A stretch of 64,000 nucleotides of DNA from Azospirillum sp. TSH64 (GCF_003116035.1 NZ_LGQW01000015.1:713133-777132); one strand, 5' to 3'. Shown: positions 37,563 through 47,115, counted from the first letter of the stretch. Numbers and translations: made by a program. Notes: generated by a model from the letters alone, not told the origin.

Positions 37563-37594
37563 GCGTCGTGCATTTCATAGGAAACGCACGACGC
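37563..37594 (-). terminator. Hairpin downstream of the IorB-like gene
   Basis: GCGTCGTGC (37563-37571) pairs with GCACGACGC (37586-37594), a perfect 9-bp stem 19 bases after the stop of the molybdenum-subunit gene. No clear T tract follows, so termination is inferred from position. Confidence 0.5.
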
Positions 37595-37612
37595 CATCGT
37601 CCCGACGCCGAC

Positions 37613-39766
37613 TCACCTGTCGGATGTGATCGGCAGATTCCGAACACGGTTGCCCGTCGCTGCATACACGGCGTTTGCAACGGCAGGGGCGATGCCGGAC
37701 GTACCGGATTCACCGACACCGAACGGCGCCTCTCCACTTTCGATGAGATGAACGGCCACGCGTGGAGCTTCGTCCATCCGCACCGCGGCGTAGCTGTCGA
37801 AATTCCCCTGTTCGACACGCCCCTCGGAGAAGGTGATCTGGCCGTAGAGCGCGGCGGAGAGGCCGAAGATGACGCCGCCCTGGATCTGGGCGATCACCGT
37901 GTCGGGATTGACCAGCTTGCCGCAGTCGACGACGGAGGTGACCCTGCCCACCCGAAGCGATCCGCCGTCATGGACGGAGACCTCGGCGATCTGGGCAAGG
38001 ATCGTTCCGCCGAAATCCTGAAGAAGACTGATGCCGCGGCCGCTTCCTGGAGGCAATGGCTCGCCCCAGGCGGATTTTTCGGCTGCCAGATCCAGCACGG
38101 CCCGCAGGCGCGGGTCATCCCGAAGGTGCCGCCGGCGGAATTCCAACGGATCGACCCCGCTCGCCGCAGCCAGTTCGTCGATGAAGCTCTCGACGACGAA
38201 CACGTTGTGGGTGGTTCCGACGCCTCTCCAGAAGCCGGACCGGAAAGCGTGCTCCTCATGCCGGACATAATCGACATGCCGGTTCGGGAATTGGTAAGGA
38301 CCGGTCGCACTGGTCACCGCATCGGGGTCGAGCCCGTTCTGAACGGCCGGCGGCAGCCAGCGGGCGAGGGGCGACGGGCCGACGATCCGGTGGAACCAGC
38401 TCGTGACCCGGCCGTCCCGATCGAGTCCGGCTCGCAGCGTGTTGTGATAGGCCGGCCGGTAGAAATCGTGCTGCGTGTCCTCCTCGCGGCTCCAGACGAC
38501 CTTGACCGGGTGGTCCAGACGCCGCGCGATGGACACGGCCTGGACGATGTTGTCGGTCTCGGCACGCCTGCCGAACGAGCCGCCGAGATATTGGTTGTGA
38601 ATCGTCACACGATCCTGCTGCAGGCCCGCGGCGGCAGCCGCGGCAGCCTGGGCGCGGCTTGCCGCCTGGGTGCCGACCCAGACGTCACAGCGCCCGCCGT
38701 GCAGATGGACGGTGCAGTTGAGCGGTTCCATCGCCGCGTGGGCCAGGAGCGGCAGCCGGTAAACGGCCTCCGCCCGCCGCGCCGCGCTGGCGAAGGCGCC
38801 CGCCTCGTCGCCCGCCTCGTCGCCGACCACGCCGTCCCGCTGTGAGGCGGCGTCCAGTTCGCCCTTGAGGCGGGCGGTCGAGAAGCCGGCGTTCGGCCCA
38901 TCGTCCCAGGTGACGACCATGGTATCGAGAGCTTTCTTCGCGGCCGCCCAGTGGTCGGCGACGACCGCCACGGCATCATCGAGGCGAACAACGCTGCGGA
39001 CTCCCGTCACCCGGCGTGCTTCGCGGTCGTCCAGACTGGCGATCCGCCCCCCGAGCACCGGCGAGGCCATCACCGCGGCGATCTTCATTCCCGGCAATCG
39101 CACATCCATGCCGAAGATCGCGGTGCCATTGATCTTGTCCGCCGAGTCCAGCCGCTTCTGCGGCCGTCCAATCAGGGTGAAGGCCGCCGCGTCTTTTAGC
39201 GTCACCTGCGGCGGTATGGGCAAGGTCGCCGCCCGTTCGGCGAGGTCGCCATAGGCGATGCGGCGGCGCGTCCGATCATGGACGACGAATCCCTCCGCCG
39301 CCCGGCATTCGGCGGCGTCCACCCGCCACTCCGCGGCGGCCGCGGCGATCAGCATCGTCCGCGCCGTGGCCCCGGCGCGGCGCATCGGCTCCCACGCCGC
39401 ACGCATCGACAGCGAACCGTCGGTCTCCTGCGCTCCCATGATCGGGTTGCGGTAAAGCATGTCGTCGGCCGGCGCGTGTTCGAGCGTCACCGCGGCAAGC
39501 GGCACCTCCAGCTCCTCCGCGATCAGCATCGGCACCGAAGTATAGGTGCCTTGTCCCATCTCGACATAGGGCATGGTCAGCGTGACGGTGCCGTTCCGGG
39601 CGATCCTGATGAACGCGTTCGGAGCAAAATCGACCGGGCCGCTCTTCGAGAGAACCGGCGCCGCCAGCGGAACGCCGACCAGCAGCCCGCCCCCGACGGC
39701 GATGCCTGCGGACAGGACGGTGCGGCGCGATGGGCCGTGGCCCGGGCGGGTGGCGGGAGTCGTCAT
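37613..39766 (-). CDS. Molybdopterin-binding subunit of an IorB-like aldehyde/N-heterocycle oxidoreductase
   Basis: A 717-residue large subunit of the xanthine dehydrogenase family, isoquinoline 1-oxidoreductase beta type. A twin-arginine signal ([18 protein letters not shown]14-R15) predicts Tat export, typical of IorB-type proteins. Family motifs: [43 protein letters not shown] and the C-terminal [19 protein letters not shown] with the active-site Glu. It overlaps the FeS subunit gene by 4 bases (ATGA at 39763). A cytochrome c subunit, common in such enzymes, is not encoded next to it. The physiological substrate is not evident. Confidence 0.93.
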   Translation of the reverse strand: MTTPATRPGHGPSRRTVLSAGIAVGGGLLVGVPLAAPVLSKSGPVDFAPNAFIRIARNGTVTLTMPYVEMGQGTYTSVPMLIAEELEVPLAAVTLEHAPADDMLYRNPIMGAQETDGSLSMRAAWEPMRRAGATARTMLIAAAAAEWRVDAAECRAAEGFVVHDRTRRRIAYGDLAERAATLPIPPQVTLKDAAAFTLIGRPQKRLDSADKINGTAIFGMDVRLPGMKIAAVMASPVLGGRIASLDDREARRVTGVRSVVRLDDAVAVVADHWAAAKKALDTMVVTWDDGPNAGFSTARLKGELDAASQRDGVVGDEAGDEAGAFASAARRAEAVYRLPLLAHAAMEPLNCTVHLHGGRCDVWVGTQAASRAQAAAAAAAGLQQDRVTIHNQYLGGSFGRRAETDNIVQAVSIARRLDHPVKVVWSREEDTQHDFYRPAYHNTLRAGLDRDGRVTSWFHRIVGPSPLARWLPPAVQNGLDPDAVTSATGPYQFPNRHVDYVRHEEHAFRSGFWRGVGTTHNVFVVESFIDELAAASGVDPLEFRRRHLRDDPRLRAVLDLAAEKSAWGEPLPPGSGRGISLLQDFGGTILAQIAEVSVHDGGSLRVGRVTSVVDCGKLVNPDTVIAQIQGGVIFGLSAALYGQITFSEGRVEQGNFDSYAAVRMDEAPRVAVHLIESGEAPFGVGESGTSGIAPAVANAVYAATGNRVRNLPITSDR

Positions 39767-40245
39767 TGCGCCGTCTCCATGGCCGGCTTGGCGAGATGGG
39801 CGGCGTGTCGGATCGCGTCGCGGATGCGGCTGTAGGTTCCGCAGCGGCAGAGATTTCCCGACATCGCCTCGTCGATCTCGCCATCGGACGGGTCGGGGTT
39901 TCCGGCGAGCAGGGCGGCGGCCGACATGATCTGGCCGGGCTGGCAATAGCCGCACTGCACCACCTCCAAGTCGATCCAGGCCTGCTGGACAAACCGGCCG
40001 GCGTCGGTGCGGTCCACGCCCTCGACGGTCACGATCCCGGCGGTGCCGACGCTGTCGATCGGAGTCTGGCAGGCGCGGATCGCCACGCCGTCGATGTGCA
40101 CCGTGCAGCAGCCGCAAAGGCCGGCACCACAACCGAATTTCGTTCCAGTCATCCCGAGGATGTCGCGGAGCGCCCACAGCAGGGGCGTGTCGCCATCGGC
40201 GTCGATCTCGCGCGTCTCGCCGTTGATGGTCAGTCTGTAGGGCAT
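39763..40245 (-). CDS. (2Fe-2S) subunit, IorA-like
   Basis: A 160-residue small subunit carrying two [2Fe-2S] clusters. The plant-ferredoxin-type site is [17 protein letters not shown], and the C-terminal helical site is [10 protein letters not shown] with [10 protein letters not shown]. It passes electrons from the molybdenum subunit encoded downstream. Start ATG 40245 follows AGGAGATCGACGAC, preferred to a start 7 codons earlier. A dyad operator and a divergent LysR gene lie upstream. Confidence 0.95.
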   Translation of the reverse strand: MPYRLTINGETREIDADGDTPLLWALRDILGMTGTKFGCGAGLCGCCTVHIDGVAIRACQTPIDSVGTAGIVTVEGVDRTDAGRFVQQAWIDLEVVQCGYCQPGQIMSAAALLAGNPDPSDGEIDEAMSGNLCRCGTYSRIRDAIRHAAHLAKPAMETAQ

Positions 40246-40405
40246 GTCGTCGATCTCCTGATCCAAAGGGGGCCACGGTCATCGCCAACCCCGCATCAGT
40301 GCGTTCCGGTGTTTGGCGAAGGGCGGTCGGCAGGCCCTGCATTTTCTGGATCAGGAGGTATTGCGGCAGGTTTACCCGTACAATCCCGGGGCGTTTGACT
40401 TGAAA

Positions 40406-40422
40406 GTTCACATTATGTGAAC
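40406..40422. promoter_or_regulatory. LysR-type dyad operator GTTCACA-TTA-TGTGAAC
   Basis: A perfect 7-bp inverted repeat with a 3-base centre, containing a T-N11-A core. It lies between the FeS subunit gene (minus, start 40245) and the LysR gene (plus, start 40494) and is the probable binding site of that regulator. Confidence 0.75.
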
Positions 40423-40493
40423 GTAGGCGCCGGCCGGCGTGCCGGTTGCCTCGGATCGGGTTCCGAAATCGCCGAGTTTCGCGGGAGGAGCAT

Positions 40494-41408
40494 GTGGACA
40501 GATTGCGTGCCATGGAGGTTTTCGTCCATGTCGTGGATAGGAACGGCTTCCAGAAGGCCGCCCATGCCCTATCCCTGCCTCGCTCGTCTGTCACTATGAC
40601 GATCCAGAGGCTGGAGCAGCATCTCGGGGTCCAGCTGATCAACCGCACGACGCGCCAGATCAAGCTGACCCCGGACGGGGAAGCCTATTACGAACAGAGC
40701 CGCCAGATCCTGTCGATGGTCGACACCGTCGAGAATGGGCTGCGGGACGGGCGCGGGCGAGCCAGCGGCCGGTTGAGGGTGAACATGCCGGCTTCCATCG
40801 GGCGTTCGATCATTCTTCCCGCGCTTCCAGGATTCCGTGAACGGTATCCGGAGGTGGACCTCGTGATCGGCATGAGCGACCGGCTGGTCGATCTCGTCCA
40901 GGAAGGGATCGATTGCGTCATCCGCACTGGAACCCTGCCGGATTCCAGCCTCATTGCGCGGCGCATCGGCTGCTTCCGCTGGGTTGTCTGCGCCGCGCCG
41001 TCCTATCTTGCCGCGCGCGGTGAACCACAGGAACTGGCGGACCTCCAGGATCATATCGCCATCGGCTACTCGTCCTCTCGCAACGGCCGGCCCGATGGGT
41101 GGACCTTCAGCGAGGGCGGTGCATCGACCACCATGACCATGCGGACCGGCTTGGTGGTCGACGAGACCTTCGCGCTCCGCGACCTCGCCACGGCCGGATT
41201 CGGGCTTGCCCGCCTGTCCGATTTCATCGTCGCCGACGCTGTGAAACGCGGTGACCTGCGCGAGGTGCTCGGTTCGTACAGCCCCGAACCGGTCCCCGTG
41301 TCCGTCCTCTATCCGTCGTCACGGCATCTTTCGCCTGCCTTGCGGGTCTTCGTCGATTGGGTGCAGAGCATAGCAGGCGCCAGACTAGCCCCTCCCTCGG
41401 TCGTATGA
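40494..41408 (+). CDS. LysR family regulator (CrgA-like)
   Basis: A 304-residue LysR-type regulator divergent from the IorAB-like genes. Helix-turn-helix: FVHVVDRNGFQKAAHALSLP, then RSSVTMTIQRLEQHLGVQLI. The effector domain follows from about residue 88 (GRLRVNMPASIGRSIILPAL, LVDLVQEGIDCVIRTGTLPD). GTG at 40494 is chosen because GGGAGGAGCAT precedes it; the frame could extend to 40446. Its likely job is control of the divergent molybdenum hydroxylase operon through the dyad at 40406-40422. Confidence 0.92.
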   Translation: MDRLRAMEVFVHVVDRNGFQKAAHALSLPRSSVTMTIQRLEQHLGVQLINRTTRQIKLTPDGEAYYEQSRQILSMVDTVENGLRDGRGRASGRLRVNMPASIGRSIILPALPGFRERYPEVDLVIGMSDRLVDLVQEGIDCVIRTGTLPDSSLIARRIGCFRWVVCAAPSYLAARGEPQELADLQDHIAIGYSSSRNGRPDGWTFSEGGASTTMTMRTGLVVDETFALRDLATAGFGLARLSDFIVADAVKRGDLREVLGSYSPEPVPVSVLYPSSRHLSPALRVFVDWVQSIAGARLAPPSVV

Positions 41409-41737
41409 ATTGGCAGGCCACATTTCTGATTCCCGAAGAGGTGCGCTCGGCATCGGTCGGCCGACAGTTCTTCTTCACCACCGTTTCTTTCCAGATGCGT
41501 TTGCGGACAGAGGTAAAACCTATGACGGCCAAAGGAGGCCGCGCGGTGGCGTTTGACTTCATTTGCATGTGGAGCTAGGGCTTTATTGCCACACGGCTAC
41601 GCCGGCCCGTCGCGAAGCGGGCGAATTGGCAGGGTCGTGCGAATACTGCCTGTAAAAGGCGGATTATACATAAAGCCGGCTGAGCGCTGCGAGCAATCCC
41701 CGCTATTTCCGGTGCATTCGGGATGGGAAGGAACGTC
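41409..41737. other. Intergenic region upstream of the catabolic island
   Basis: About 330 bases without a gene, containing the presumed promoter of the flavoprotein gene at 41738. No clear terminator or operator was identified. Confidence 0.4.
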
Positions 41738-43804
41738 ATGTCGAACAAGCAGAATTACTCGGATTTTGAAGCGGACGTCGTCGTCGTCGGCGGAACGGCG
41801 GCCGGCTGTTCCGCGGCCATAGCGGCAGCCCGCGGCGGCATGACGGTCATCGTCCTGGAGCCGACGCCGACCCTGGGTGGGGTGACGACGAACGGTGTGC
41901 ATTGCTTCGATACCGGCTCGTTGCAAGCCCTGAGCGGAATCGCGGAAGAGTTCGTGGACCTCGTGCTGAGGCATTACAAGCAGGTCGGCCTGGTCGATCC
42001 GATGCTCGCAAGCCGGTCGGATGTCTTCTGGGAGTTCCATGTCGCCGAACGCATCTGGCGCGAGCTTCTGGCGAACCATCCGAACATCACGGTCATCACC
42101 GGTGCCGTCCCCGTCGATGTCGTGGTCGACCGGAAACGCCTCAGGGAGGTTCACTGGGAACCGGCCAGCGATTCCTTCGGCAACCCGCCCGGCGAGCCGA
42201 CGCAGCCGAACCGGGTGCGCGGCAAGGTTTTCATCGATGCGAGTTACGAAGGCGACGTGGCGGCCTGGGCGGGAGCGCCGTTCGACATCGGCCGCGAAGC
42301 CCGCTCGGCGGAGGAGCCGCATGCCGGCGTGATCTACACCGCGACGCACGAACGCCGGGTCGACGACCAGGGGTTCCTGCCGTCGACGATCCTGCCGGGC
42401 AGCACGGGCGCGATGGACGACAACATCATGGCCTTCACCTACCGGTTGAGCCTGCGCTATCTGAAGGATGGCTCTGCGGGCCGCATGCAGGCCAGGCCGT
42501 CGTCCTATGACCCCGGCAAATACGCATGGAACTCCGCTGCGCTGTCCGCCGACGGCGTTCCCACCTTCGGACCTGACGTCATTCCGACGGTGAACGGCAA
42601 GATGATCCTCAATCGGCGGTACGAGGGGAACGATCTGCTCCAGGGGACGCGGGAGTTCATTCTTTCCCATCCCCGCGAGCGGACGGCGATCCGCCAGAAT
42701 TTCTTCGATCACGTCCTGGGTTTCCTCCATTTCATCCAGACCGAAGGAGGAATGCCGCAACTCGTCCTCGCCGAAGACGAGTATGTCGAGAACGACCATC
42801 TTCCCTACATTCTCTATGTCCGGGAAGGGCGGCGGTTCCGCGGGCAGGTGAAGATGACGGAAGCGAACGTCAACCCCTATCTGGCCGGACCGGGGCCGCG
42901 CCCACCGAGACAGCCGGATTCGATAGCGATCGGCGACTGGGCGATCGAGAGCAGGCGCTGCAACGACGAACCCAGCTCGGCGACGAAGACCTATGAAGGG
43001 TCGATGTTCATGCGGGCGCTCCGTGCTCCCTATCAGGTGCCGTACGGATGCCTGACGCCGCAAGGCGTCGACAACCTGCTGGTCACCACGACCATCTCCG
43101 CCAGCCATGTCGCCTTCTGCGCCCTGCGCGTCGAGGCCCTCTGGACGGAAACCGGAACGGCGGCGGGCATCGCGGCCGGATTGTCCATCGGCTCCGGATG
43201 CAAGGTGTCGGAGGTGCCGGTATCCGACATCCAGGAGGAAATGCTCCAGCGCAAATGCAAGCTGACCTATTTCTCCGACGTCGAAACGGGACATCCCGAC
43301 TTCGTCGCGATCCAGAAGCTGGCGCTCAAGGGATTCGTGCCGGACGACGAGCGCTACCGGTTCTTGCCGGACTTGGCGGCGACCTGGGGGGACCTCGTCG
43401 AAGCCGCGGTGCTCTGCTTCGATATTCCGATCAGCGTGACCGGCTTCCATTTCGAGGGCATCAATCCCGGCCACCGCTCCTTCCGCTACGTCGAGTCACT
43501 CTATGATCTGGCCAGCCGGGCCGGTGTGATGCTGTTCCCCAACATGCGCCATCCGGTCATCGATGTGCCCGCCGACCATCTCAGGCCGGAACTGCGGACG
43601 CGCTGGCTGGAGTTGCAGGTCGATGCCCCCGTGTCGTCCGCACAAGGCGAAGCGTTTCTGGACCTGCTGCTCCAGTCGCTCGGCCATTCATCCGGCCATC
43701 CGTCCGACAGCCGGTCCGGATCGCCGGAAAACGCGCCAGCCCCCGCCCCGATGCTCACGCGCGGGGCTCTTGCAAGCCTGCTGGTCGGCGCCGCGCGCGC
43801 CTGA
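41738..43804 (+). CDS. FAD-dependent oxidoreductase (FAD_oxidored type)
   Basis: A 688-residue flavoprotein with an N-terminal ADVVVVGGTAAGCSAAIAAA dinucleotide-binding motif, the family block TLGGVTTNGVHCFDTG, and RGKVFIDASYEGDVAAWAGA. The C-terminal part repeats a FAD-contact block (SASHVAFCALRVEALWTETG, TAAGIAAGLSI). Such proteins oxidise or reduce diverse small organic acids. Start ATG 41738 follows GGAAGGAACGTC. The gene precedes a Liv-type binding-protein gene, so it may act early on the imported substrate. No signal peptide, so it is cytoplasmic. Confidence 0.85.
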   Translation: MSNKQNYSDFEADVVVVGGTAAGCSAAIAAARGGMTVIVLEPTPTLGGVTTNGVHCFDTGSLQALSGIAEEFVDLVLRHYKQVGLVDPMLASRSDVFWEFHVAERIWRELLANHPNITVITGAVPVDVVVDRKRLREVHWEPASDSFGNPPGEPTQPNRVRGKVFIDASYEGDVAAWAGAPFDIGREARSAEEPHAGVIYTATHERRVDDQGFLPSTILPGSTGAMDDNIMAFTYRLSLRYLKDGSAGRMQARPSSYDPGKYAWNSAALSADGVPTFGPDVIPTVNGKMILNRRYEGNDLLQGTREFILSHPRERTAIRQNFFDHVLGFLHFIQTEGGMPQLVLAEDEYVENDHLPYILYVREGRRFRGQVKMTEANVNPYLAGPGPRPPRQPDSIAIGDWAIESRRCNDEPSSATKTYEGSMFMRALRAPYQVPYGCLTPQGVDNLLVTTTISASHVAFCALRVEALWTETGTAAGIAAGLSIGSGCKVSEVPVSDIQEEMLQRKCKLTYFSDVETGHPDFVAIQKLALKGFVPDDERYRFLPDLAATWGDLVEAAVLCFDIPISVTGFHFEGINPGHRSFRYVESLYDLASRAGVMLFPNMRHPVIDVPADHLRPELRTRWLELQVDAPVSSAQGEAFLDLLLQSLGHSSGHPSDSRSGSPENAPAPAPMLTRGALASLLVGAARA

Positions 43805-43854
43805 CGGCGCGATACGGCCAGCCGCTTCATGTCGCATTCGCTGAAATGACAACA

Positions 43855-43875
43855 GGCCGGTCGCCAAGACCGGCC
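43855..43875 (+). terminator. Hairpin between flavoprotein and binding-protein genes
   Basis: GGCCGGTC-GCCAA-GACCGGCC, a perfect 8-bp stem ending just upstream of the ribosome binding site of the binding-protein gene. Without a T tract it may rather stabilise the downstream mRNA or cause partial termination. Confidence 0.45.
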
Positions 43876-43892
43876 AACAGGAGGACACGGCC

Positions 43893-45071
43893 ATGATCCG
43901 GACGAAATCCGTCATTGTTCCCTGCATTGCTGCCCTTGCATCCTGCTGGGTCGCCGGTGCCGAAGCGGCCGACAAGGTCAGGATCGGCTTCGTTGCGACC
44001 CTGTCGGGGACGAACTCCGTCATCGGCATCCATGCGCACGACGCATTCAACCTCGCCATCGAGCATTCCGGCGGCAAGCTCGGCGGGTTGCCGGTGGAAG
44101 TCCTCGTCGAGGACGACCAGCAGAAGCCCGATGTCGCGCGCCAGATCGCGGACAAGTTCATCGAGTTCGACAAGGTCGACGTCGTCGTCGGGCCGGTGAT
44201 TTCCAGCGCCCTCCTGGCGGCGTCGGAACGGGTGACAAGCAACAAGACGGTCATGATCGGCCCGAACGCCGGGCCTTCTCCCCTGGCTGGCGACAAGTGC
44301 TCCGAGTATTATTTCTCGACCTCGTGGCAGGGCGACAATCTGGCCGAAGCGATGGGATCGGTGCTGCAGAACAAGGGGGTCAAGAAGCTCTACGTCATGG
44401 CGCCGAACTTCCTGTCCGGCCGGGACGTCATCAATGGCATCAAGCGGTACTACAAGGGCACCATCGCGGGGGAAGTCTATACGCCTCTGAACCAGCTGGA
44501 TTTTGCGGCTGAACTGGCTCAACTGCGGGCGGCGAAGCCGGACGCCGTGTTCGCGTTCTATCCGTCCGGGCTGGCGATCCAGTTTGTGAAGCAGTTCGTG
44601 CAGAGCGGCATGAAGGAGCAGTTCCCGCTCTACATGTCCTACTCCGTCGACAACATGAACCTTCCGGCCATCGGCGACGCCGCGCTCGGTATTACCGTGA
44701 CCGATAACTGGAGCCATGTCGGAGGCAACGAAGAGAACAGGAAATTCGTCGCGGATTTCATGCGCAAGTACAAATACGCGCCGTCGGCAACCGCGGCGCA
44801 GGCCTATGATGCCGGTCGGCTGCTGGACAGCGCCATCGGGAAGGTCAACGGGAAGATCGAAGACAAGAAGGCCTTCCTCGCGGCGATCAAGGCAGCCGAT
44901 TTCCATTCGGTCCGCGGAAACTTCAAGTTCAACACCAATCATTTTCCGATCCAGGATCTGTTCGCCGGAACGGTCGTCAAGGGTGCTGATGGAGAGCCCG
45001 TCATCGAGTTGGGCAACGCAGTGATGAAGGAACACGGTGATGTTTATGCGGCGAAATGCTCGTTGAAGTGA
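43893..45071 (+). CDS. Periplasmic substrate-binding protein of a Liv-type ABC transporter
   Basis: A 392-residue Peripla_BP_6 (LivK-like) protein with a signal peptide (SVIVPCIAALASCWVAGAEA, probable cleavage after AEA) and the family start VRIGFVATLSGTNSVIGIHA. LPVEVLVEDDQQKPDVARQI and VVVGPVISSALLAASERV are typical ligand-domain blocks. Start ATG 43893 follows AGGAGGACACGGCC. It is separated from the permease and ATPase genes (48666-51942) by two regulator genes and a CoA-transferase gene. The ligand is probably a carboxylate rather than an amino acid, judging from the catabolic genes around it. Confidence 0.93.
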   Translation: MIRTKSVIVPCIAALASCWVAGAEAADKVRIGFVATLSGTNSVIGIHAHDAFNLAIEHSGGKLGGLPVEVLVEDDQQKPDVARQIADKFIEFDKVDVVVGPVISSALLAASERVTSNKTVMIGPNAGPSPLAGDKCSEYYFSTSWQGDNLAEAMGSVLQNKGVKKLYVMAPNFLSGRDVINGIKRYYKGTIAGEVYTPLNQLDFAAELAQLRAAKPDAVFAFYPSGLAIQFVKQFVQSGMKEQFPLYMSYSVDNMNLPAIGDAALGITVTDNWSHVGGNEENRKFVADFMRKYKYAPSATAAQAYDAGRLLDSAIGKVNGKIEDKKAFLAAIKAADFHSVRGNFKFNTNHFPIQDLFAGTVVKGADGEPVIELGNAVMKEHGDVYAAKCSLK

Positions 45072-45082
45072 GGACGGTTCGG

Positions 45083-45100
45083 GGCCTGCCGGAGCAGGCC
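45083..45100. terminator. Hairpin between convergent genes
   Basis: GGCCTGC-CGGA-GCAGGCC, a 7-bp stem in the short gap between the binding-protein gene (plus) and the IclR gene (minus). No strong T tract; a bidirectional terminator is likely from position. Confidence 0.5.
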
Positions 45101-45113
45101 TCAGAAATTCAGC

Positions 45114-45878
45114 TCATTCTCCATTCTGAATGCCATTTTGTTTAATGCCAGCCGTTCTGGGGAAGAGTGATTGACCGACGACCTCCGCCACTTCGCGGAG
45201 GTCGTTTCCCAACTCCGCCAAGCGTTCCAGGGAGTGCTGGCCGGCAATCGTGATGCCGCTGAGCCCGAACCGCGGCTGGCGGTTTGCGTCGGTCACCAGC
45301 GCGGCGACCGTGATGATTCCCCGATAGAGCTGGCCATTGTCGATTGCCCACCCACGTTCTCGCGCGACGGCAACGTCCGCCGCATAGCTCTCGAAACCAG
45401 GGGGCGATTGCCAGCGCAAAGTCGAGAAACGTCGCCGTAGCTCGGAAGACGGCAGGTCAAGCGACGCCGCGACGCAGCGGCCGATCGCACCGATCAACTG
45501 CGGCACGCGAAGCCCGATCCGCATCTCGACCCTGACCGCCGTGTGGCTGTGAGCCCGGTCGATCAGCACGAGATGCCCGTTCTCGGTGACCCGCCACAGC
45601 ACGATCAGCATGTCGTAGTTGAGGGCCAGCCGTTCCAGTTCCGGACGGATCAGCTCCGCATGACCGATTCCGATCATTCCCGCCGCCATTTCCGCCACGG
45701 CCAAGCCCAGCGTGTAGCTCTTGTCCGCGCTATGGAAGGCGACGAAGCGGGCCCGCGCCAGCGTGCGCAGGATGTTGAAACAGGTGCTCGGGCTGATCCC
45801 CGTCCCGCGGGCCACGGCGGCCACCCCCACCGGCGCCGTCGCGCTGGAGAGGAAGCGAAGAATATGGACGGCGTTCAC
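45114..45878 (-). CDS. IclR family transcriptional regulator
   Basis: A 254-residue regulator if it starts at GTG 45878. The winged-helix domain is NAVHILRFLSSATAPVGVAA, then VARGTGISPSTCFNILRTLA; the effector domain follows from about residue 80 (LGLAVAEMAAGMIGIGHAEL, MRIGLRVPQLIGAIGRCVAA, FGLSGITIAGQHSLERLAEL). The open frame continues upstream to 46160 without any ATG, GTG or TTG in between and with non-IclR sequence, so the start is uncertain. It is divergent from a LysR gene, and both sit inside the transporter/catabolic island that they probably control. Confidence 0.85.
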   Translation of the reverse strand: MNAVHILRFLSSATAPVGVAAVARGTGISPSTCFNILRTLARARFVAFHSADKSYTLGLAVAEMAAGMIGIGHAELIRPELERLALNYDMLIVLWRVTENGHLVLIDRAHSHTAVRVEMRIGLRVPQLIGAIGRCVAASLDLPSSELRRRFSTLRWQSPPGFESYAADVAVARERGWAIDNGQLYRGIITVAALVTDANRQPRFGLSGITIAGQHSLERLAELGNDLREVAEVVGQSLFPRTAGIKQNGIQNGE

Positions 45879-46046
45879 AACCGCCCCGACATCCTTCGAG
45901 GCGGGCGCCGCATCATTTCCATATACAGATTGATCTTCCGTATTCTGAATGATAGCCTCCCTGATCGTCGGTTGATCAATGCAAACCGAACGGGCCGTGA
46001 TATGCCCTCGGAACTCGTCGGCAGGATCATCGGCACGAAAGAAGAA

Positions 46047-46063
46047 GTCAAGCTCAACTTGAC
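46047..46063. promoter_or_regulatory. Candidate operator GTCAAG-N5-CTTGAC
   Basis: A 6-bp inverted repeat with a 5-base centre in the IclR-LysR divergent region, about 95 bases before the LysR start. It could serve either regulator. Confidence 0.4.
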
Positions 46064-46091
46064 CGATGCACCAAATAATGACCGGATATAT

Positions 46092-46111
46092 GAAGATGTT
46101 TTGGCATCTTC
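46092..46111. promoter_or_regulatory. Candidate operator GAAGATG-N6-CATCTTC
   Basis: A perfect 7-bp inverted repeat with a 6-base centre, 47 bases before the LysR start codon. The position suits a repressor or autoregulator site for the IclR or LysR protein. Confidence 0.5.
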
Positions 46112-46158
46112 TTGAAATATTCGGTGATAACAAAAGTTTCCGACAAGGGAGGAAGAGC

Positions 46159-47115
46159 ATGGAATTTCGGCAGATGAGCTATTTTCTATCCATCGTCGAT
46201 CACCGGTCGGTGTCCGCTGCCGCGGCGCGTCTTGGCATCGCCCAGCCATCCCTGTCGGATGTCCTCGGAAAGCTGGAAAGGGAGTTGGACGTGCAGCTGA
46301 TGGTGCGGACCCCGCGCGGCACACGCCTGACGGAGGCCGGTGCGGCGCTGGCCCGCCACAGCCGGGACATCCTGCATAACGTCGATATCGCCGTGCAGGA
46401 GGTCAGGAACCTGGGAGGAACCAATGCCGGGGGCGCCGTTTCCATCGGCCTGCCGCCCTCGATGGCCTTGCTGTTGAGCGTGCCGCTCGCCGAGACGGTC
46501 CGCAACGATTTTCCCGCCGTCCGCCTGCGCATCATCGAATCCATGTCGGGCTATGTCCTCGACTGGCTGACCTCGGGGCATGTCGACATCGCCTGTCTCT
46601 ATGACCCGCCCGATTCCGACCAGCTCGTCGTCAAGCCGCTGCTCAATGAAGAACTGTACCTCGTCACCGCACCCGATCACTGGCCGTCGGCAGAGGTCGT
46701 CGACGGCGTCGCTGTCGAAGGATGCAGCTTCTCCGACGTCTGCAAGCTGCCGCTCGTGCTGCCGAGCCGGCCCCATGGGCTGCGGGAGATCATCGAACGC
46801 CACGCCCGCTCGGCCGGCACCGCGACCAATGTGGTGATGGAGGTCGACTCGCTTGCGCAGATCCTGAAGCTGGTGGACCGGGCAAGCGCCTATACGATCC
46901 TTTCGCATGCGGCCTGCTTCGATGCGGTCCACGATGGCCGCGTCATCCTGGTTCCCATCGAGAAGCCGGCGCTGAAGCGGACCGCCTATCTGGCGCGCCG
47001 CGGCGACCGGCCCGCGAGCAGTGCCAGCCTCCAGGTGGAATCGGTGATCGGGACGATCCTGGAGGAGGCGATAAACCGCTTCAACCTGCGGGCCCAACTT
47101 GCCGCCACACGCTGA
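46159..47115 (+). CDS. LysR family regulator (NAC-like)
   Basis: A 318-residue LysR-type regulator with MSYFLSIVDHRSVSAAAARL, then GIAQPSLSDVLGKLERELDV as helix-turn-helix and GAVSIGLPPSMALLLSVPLA opening the effector domain. The N-terminus resembles nitrogen-assimilation-control (NAC) and related regulators. Start ATG 46159 follows GGAGGAAGAGC. It lies between an IclR gene (minus) and the CoA-transferase gene (plus), so it probably activates the island downstream in response to a pathway intermediate. Confidence 0.92.
   Translation: MEFRQMSYFLSIVDHRSVSAAAARLGIAQPSLSDVLGKLERELDVQLMVRTPRGTRLTEAGAALARHSRDILHNVDIAVQEVRNLGGTNAGGAVSIGLPPSMALLLSVPLAETVRNDFPAVRLRIIESMSGYVLDWLTSGHVDIACLYDPPDSDQLVVKPLLNEELYLVTAPDHWPSAEVVDGVAVEGCSFSDVCKLPLVLPSRPHGLREIIERHARSAGTATNVVMEVDSLAQILKLVDRASAYTILSHAACFDAVHDGRVILVPIEKPALKRTAYLARRGDRPASSASLQVESVIGTILEEAINRFNLRAQLAATR

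Larger units (their letters stand above)
36329..37612. other. Gene-poor region with repeat copy, recombinase remnant and hairpins
   Basis: About 1.3 kb without an intact gene. It holds the right copy of the 38-bp direct repeat, a canonical intrinsic terminator, a probable serine-recombinase remnant on the minus strand and a hairpin after the IorB-like gene. Bases 36480-36700 are AT-rich. This is the right edge of the bufferin/sugar-oxidation block. Confidence 0.6.

Noticed and set aside
43855..43875. Hairpin before the binding-protein gene read as a riboswitch
   Set aside because: Only a single 8-bp stem is present with no conserved aptamer-like core, so it is listed only as a hairpin.
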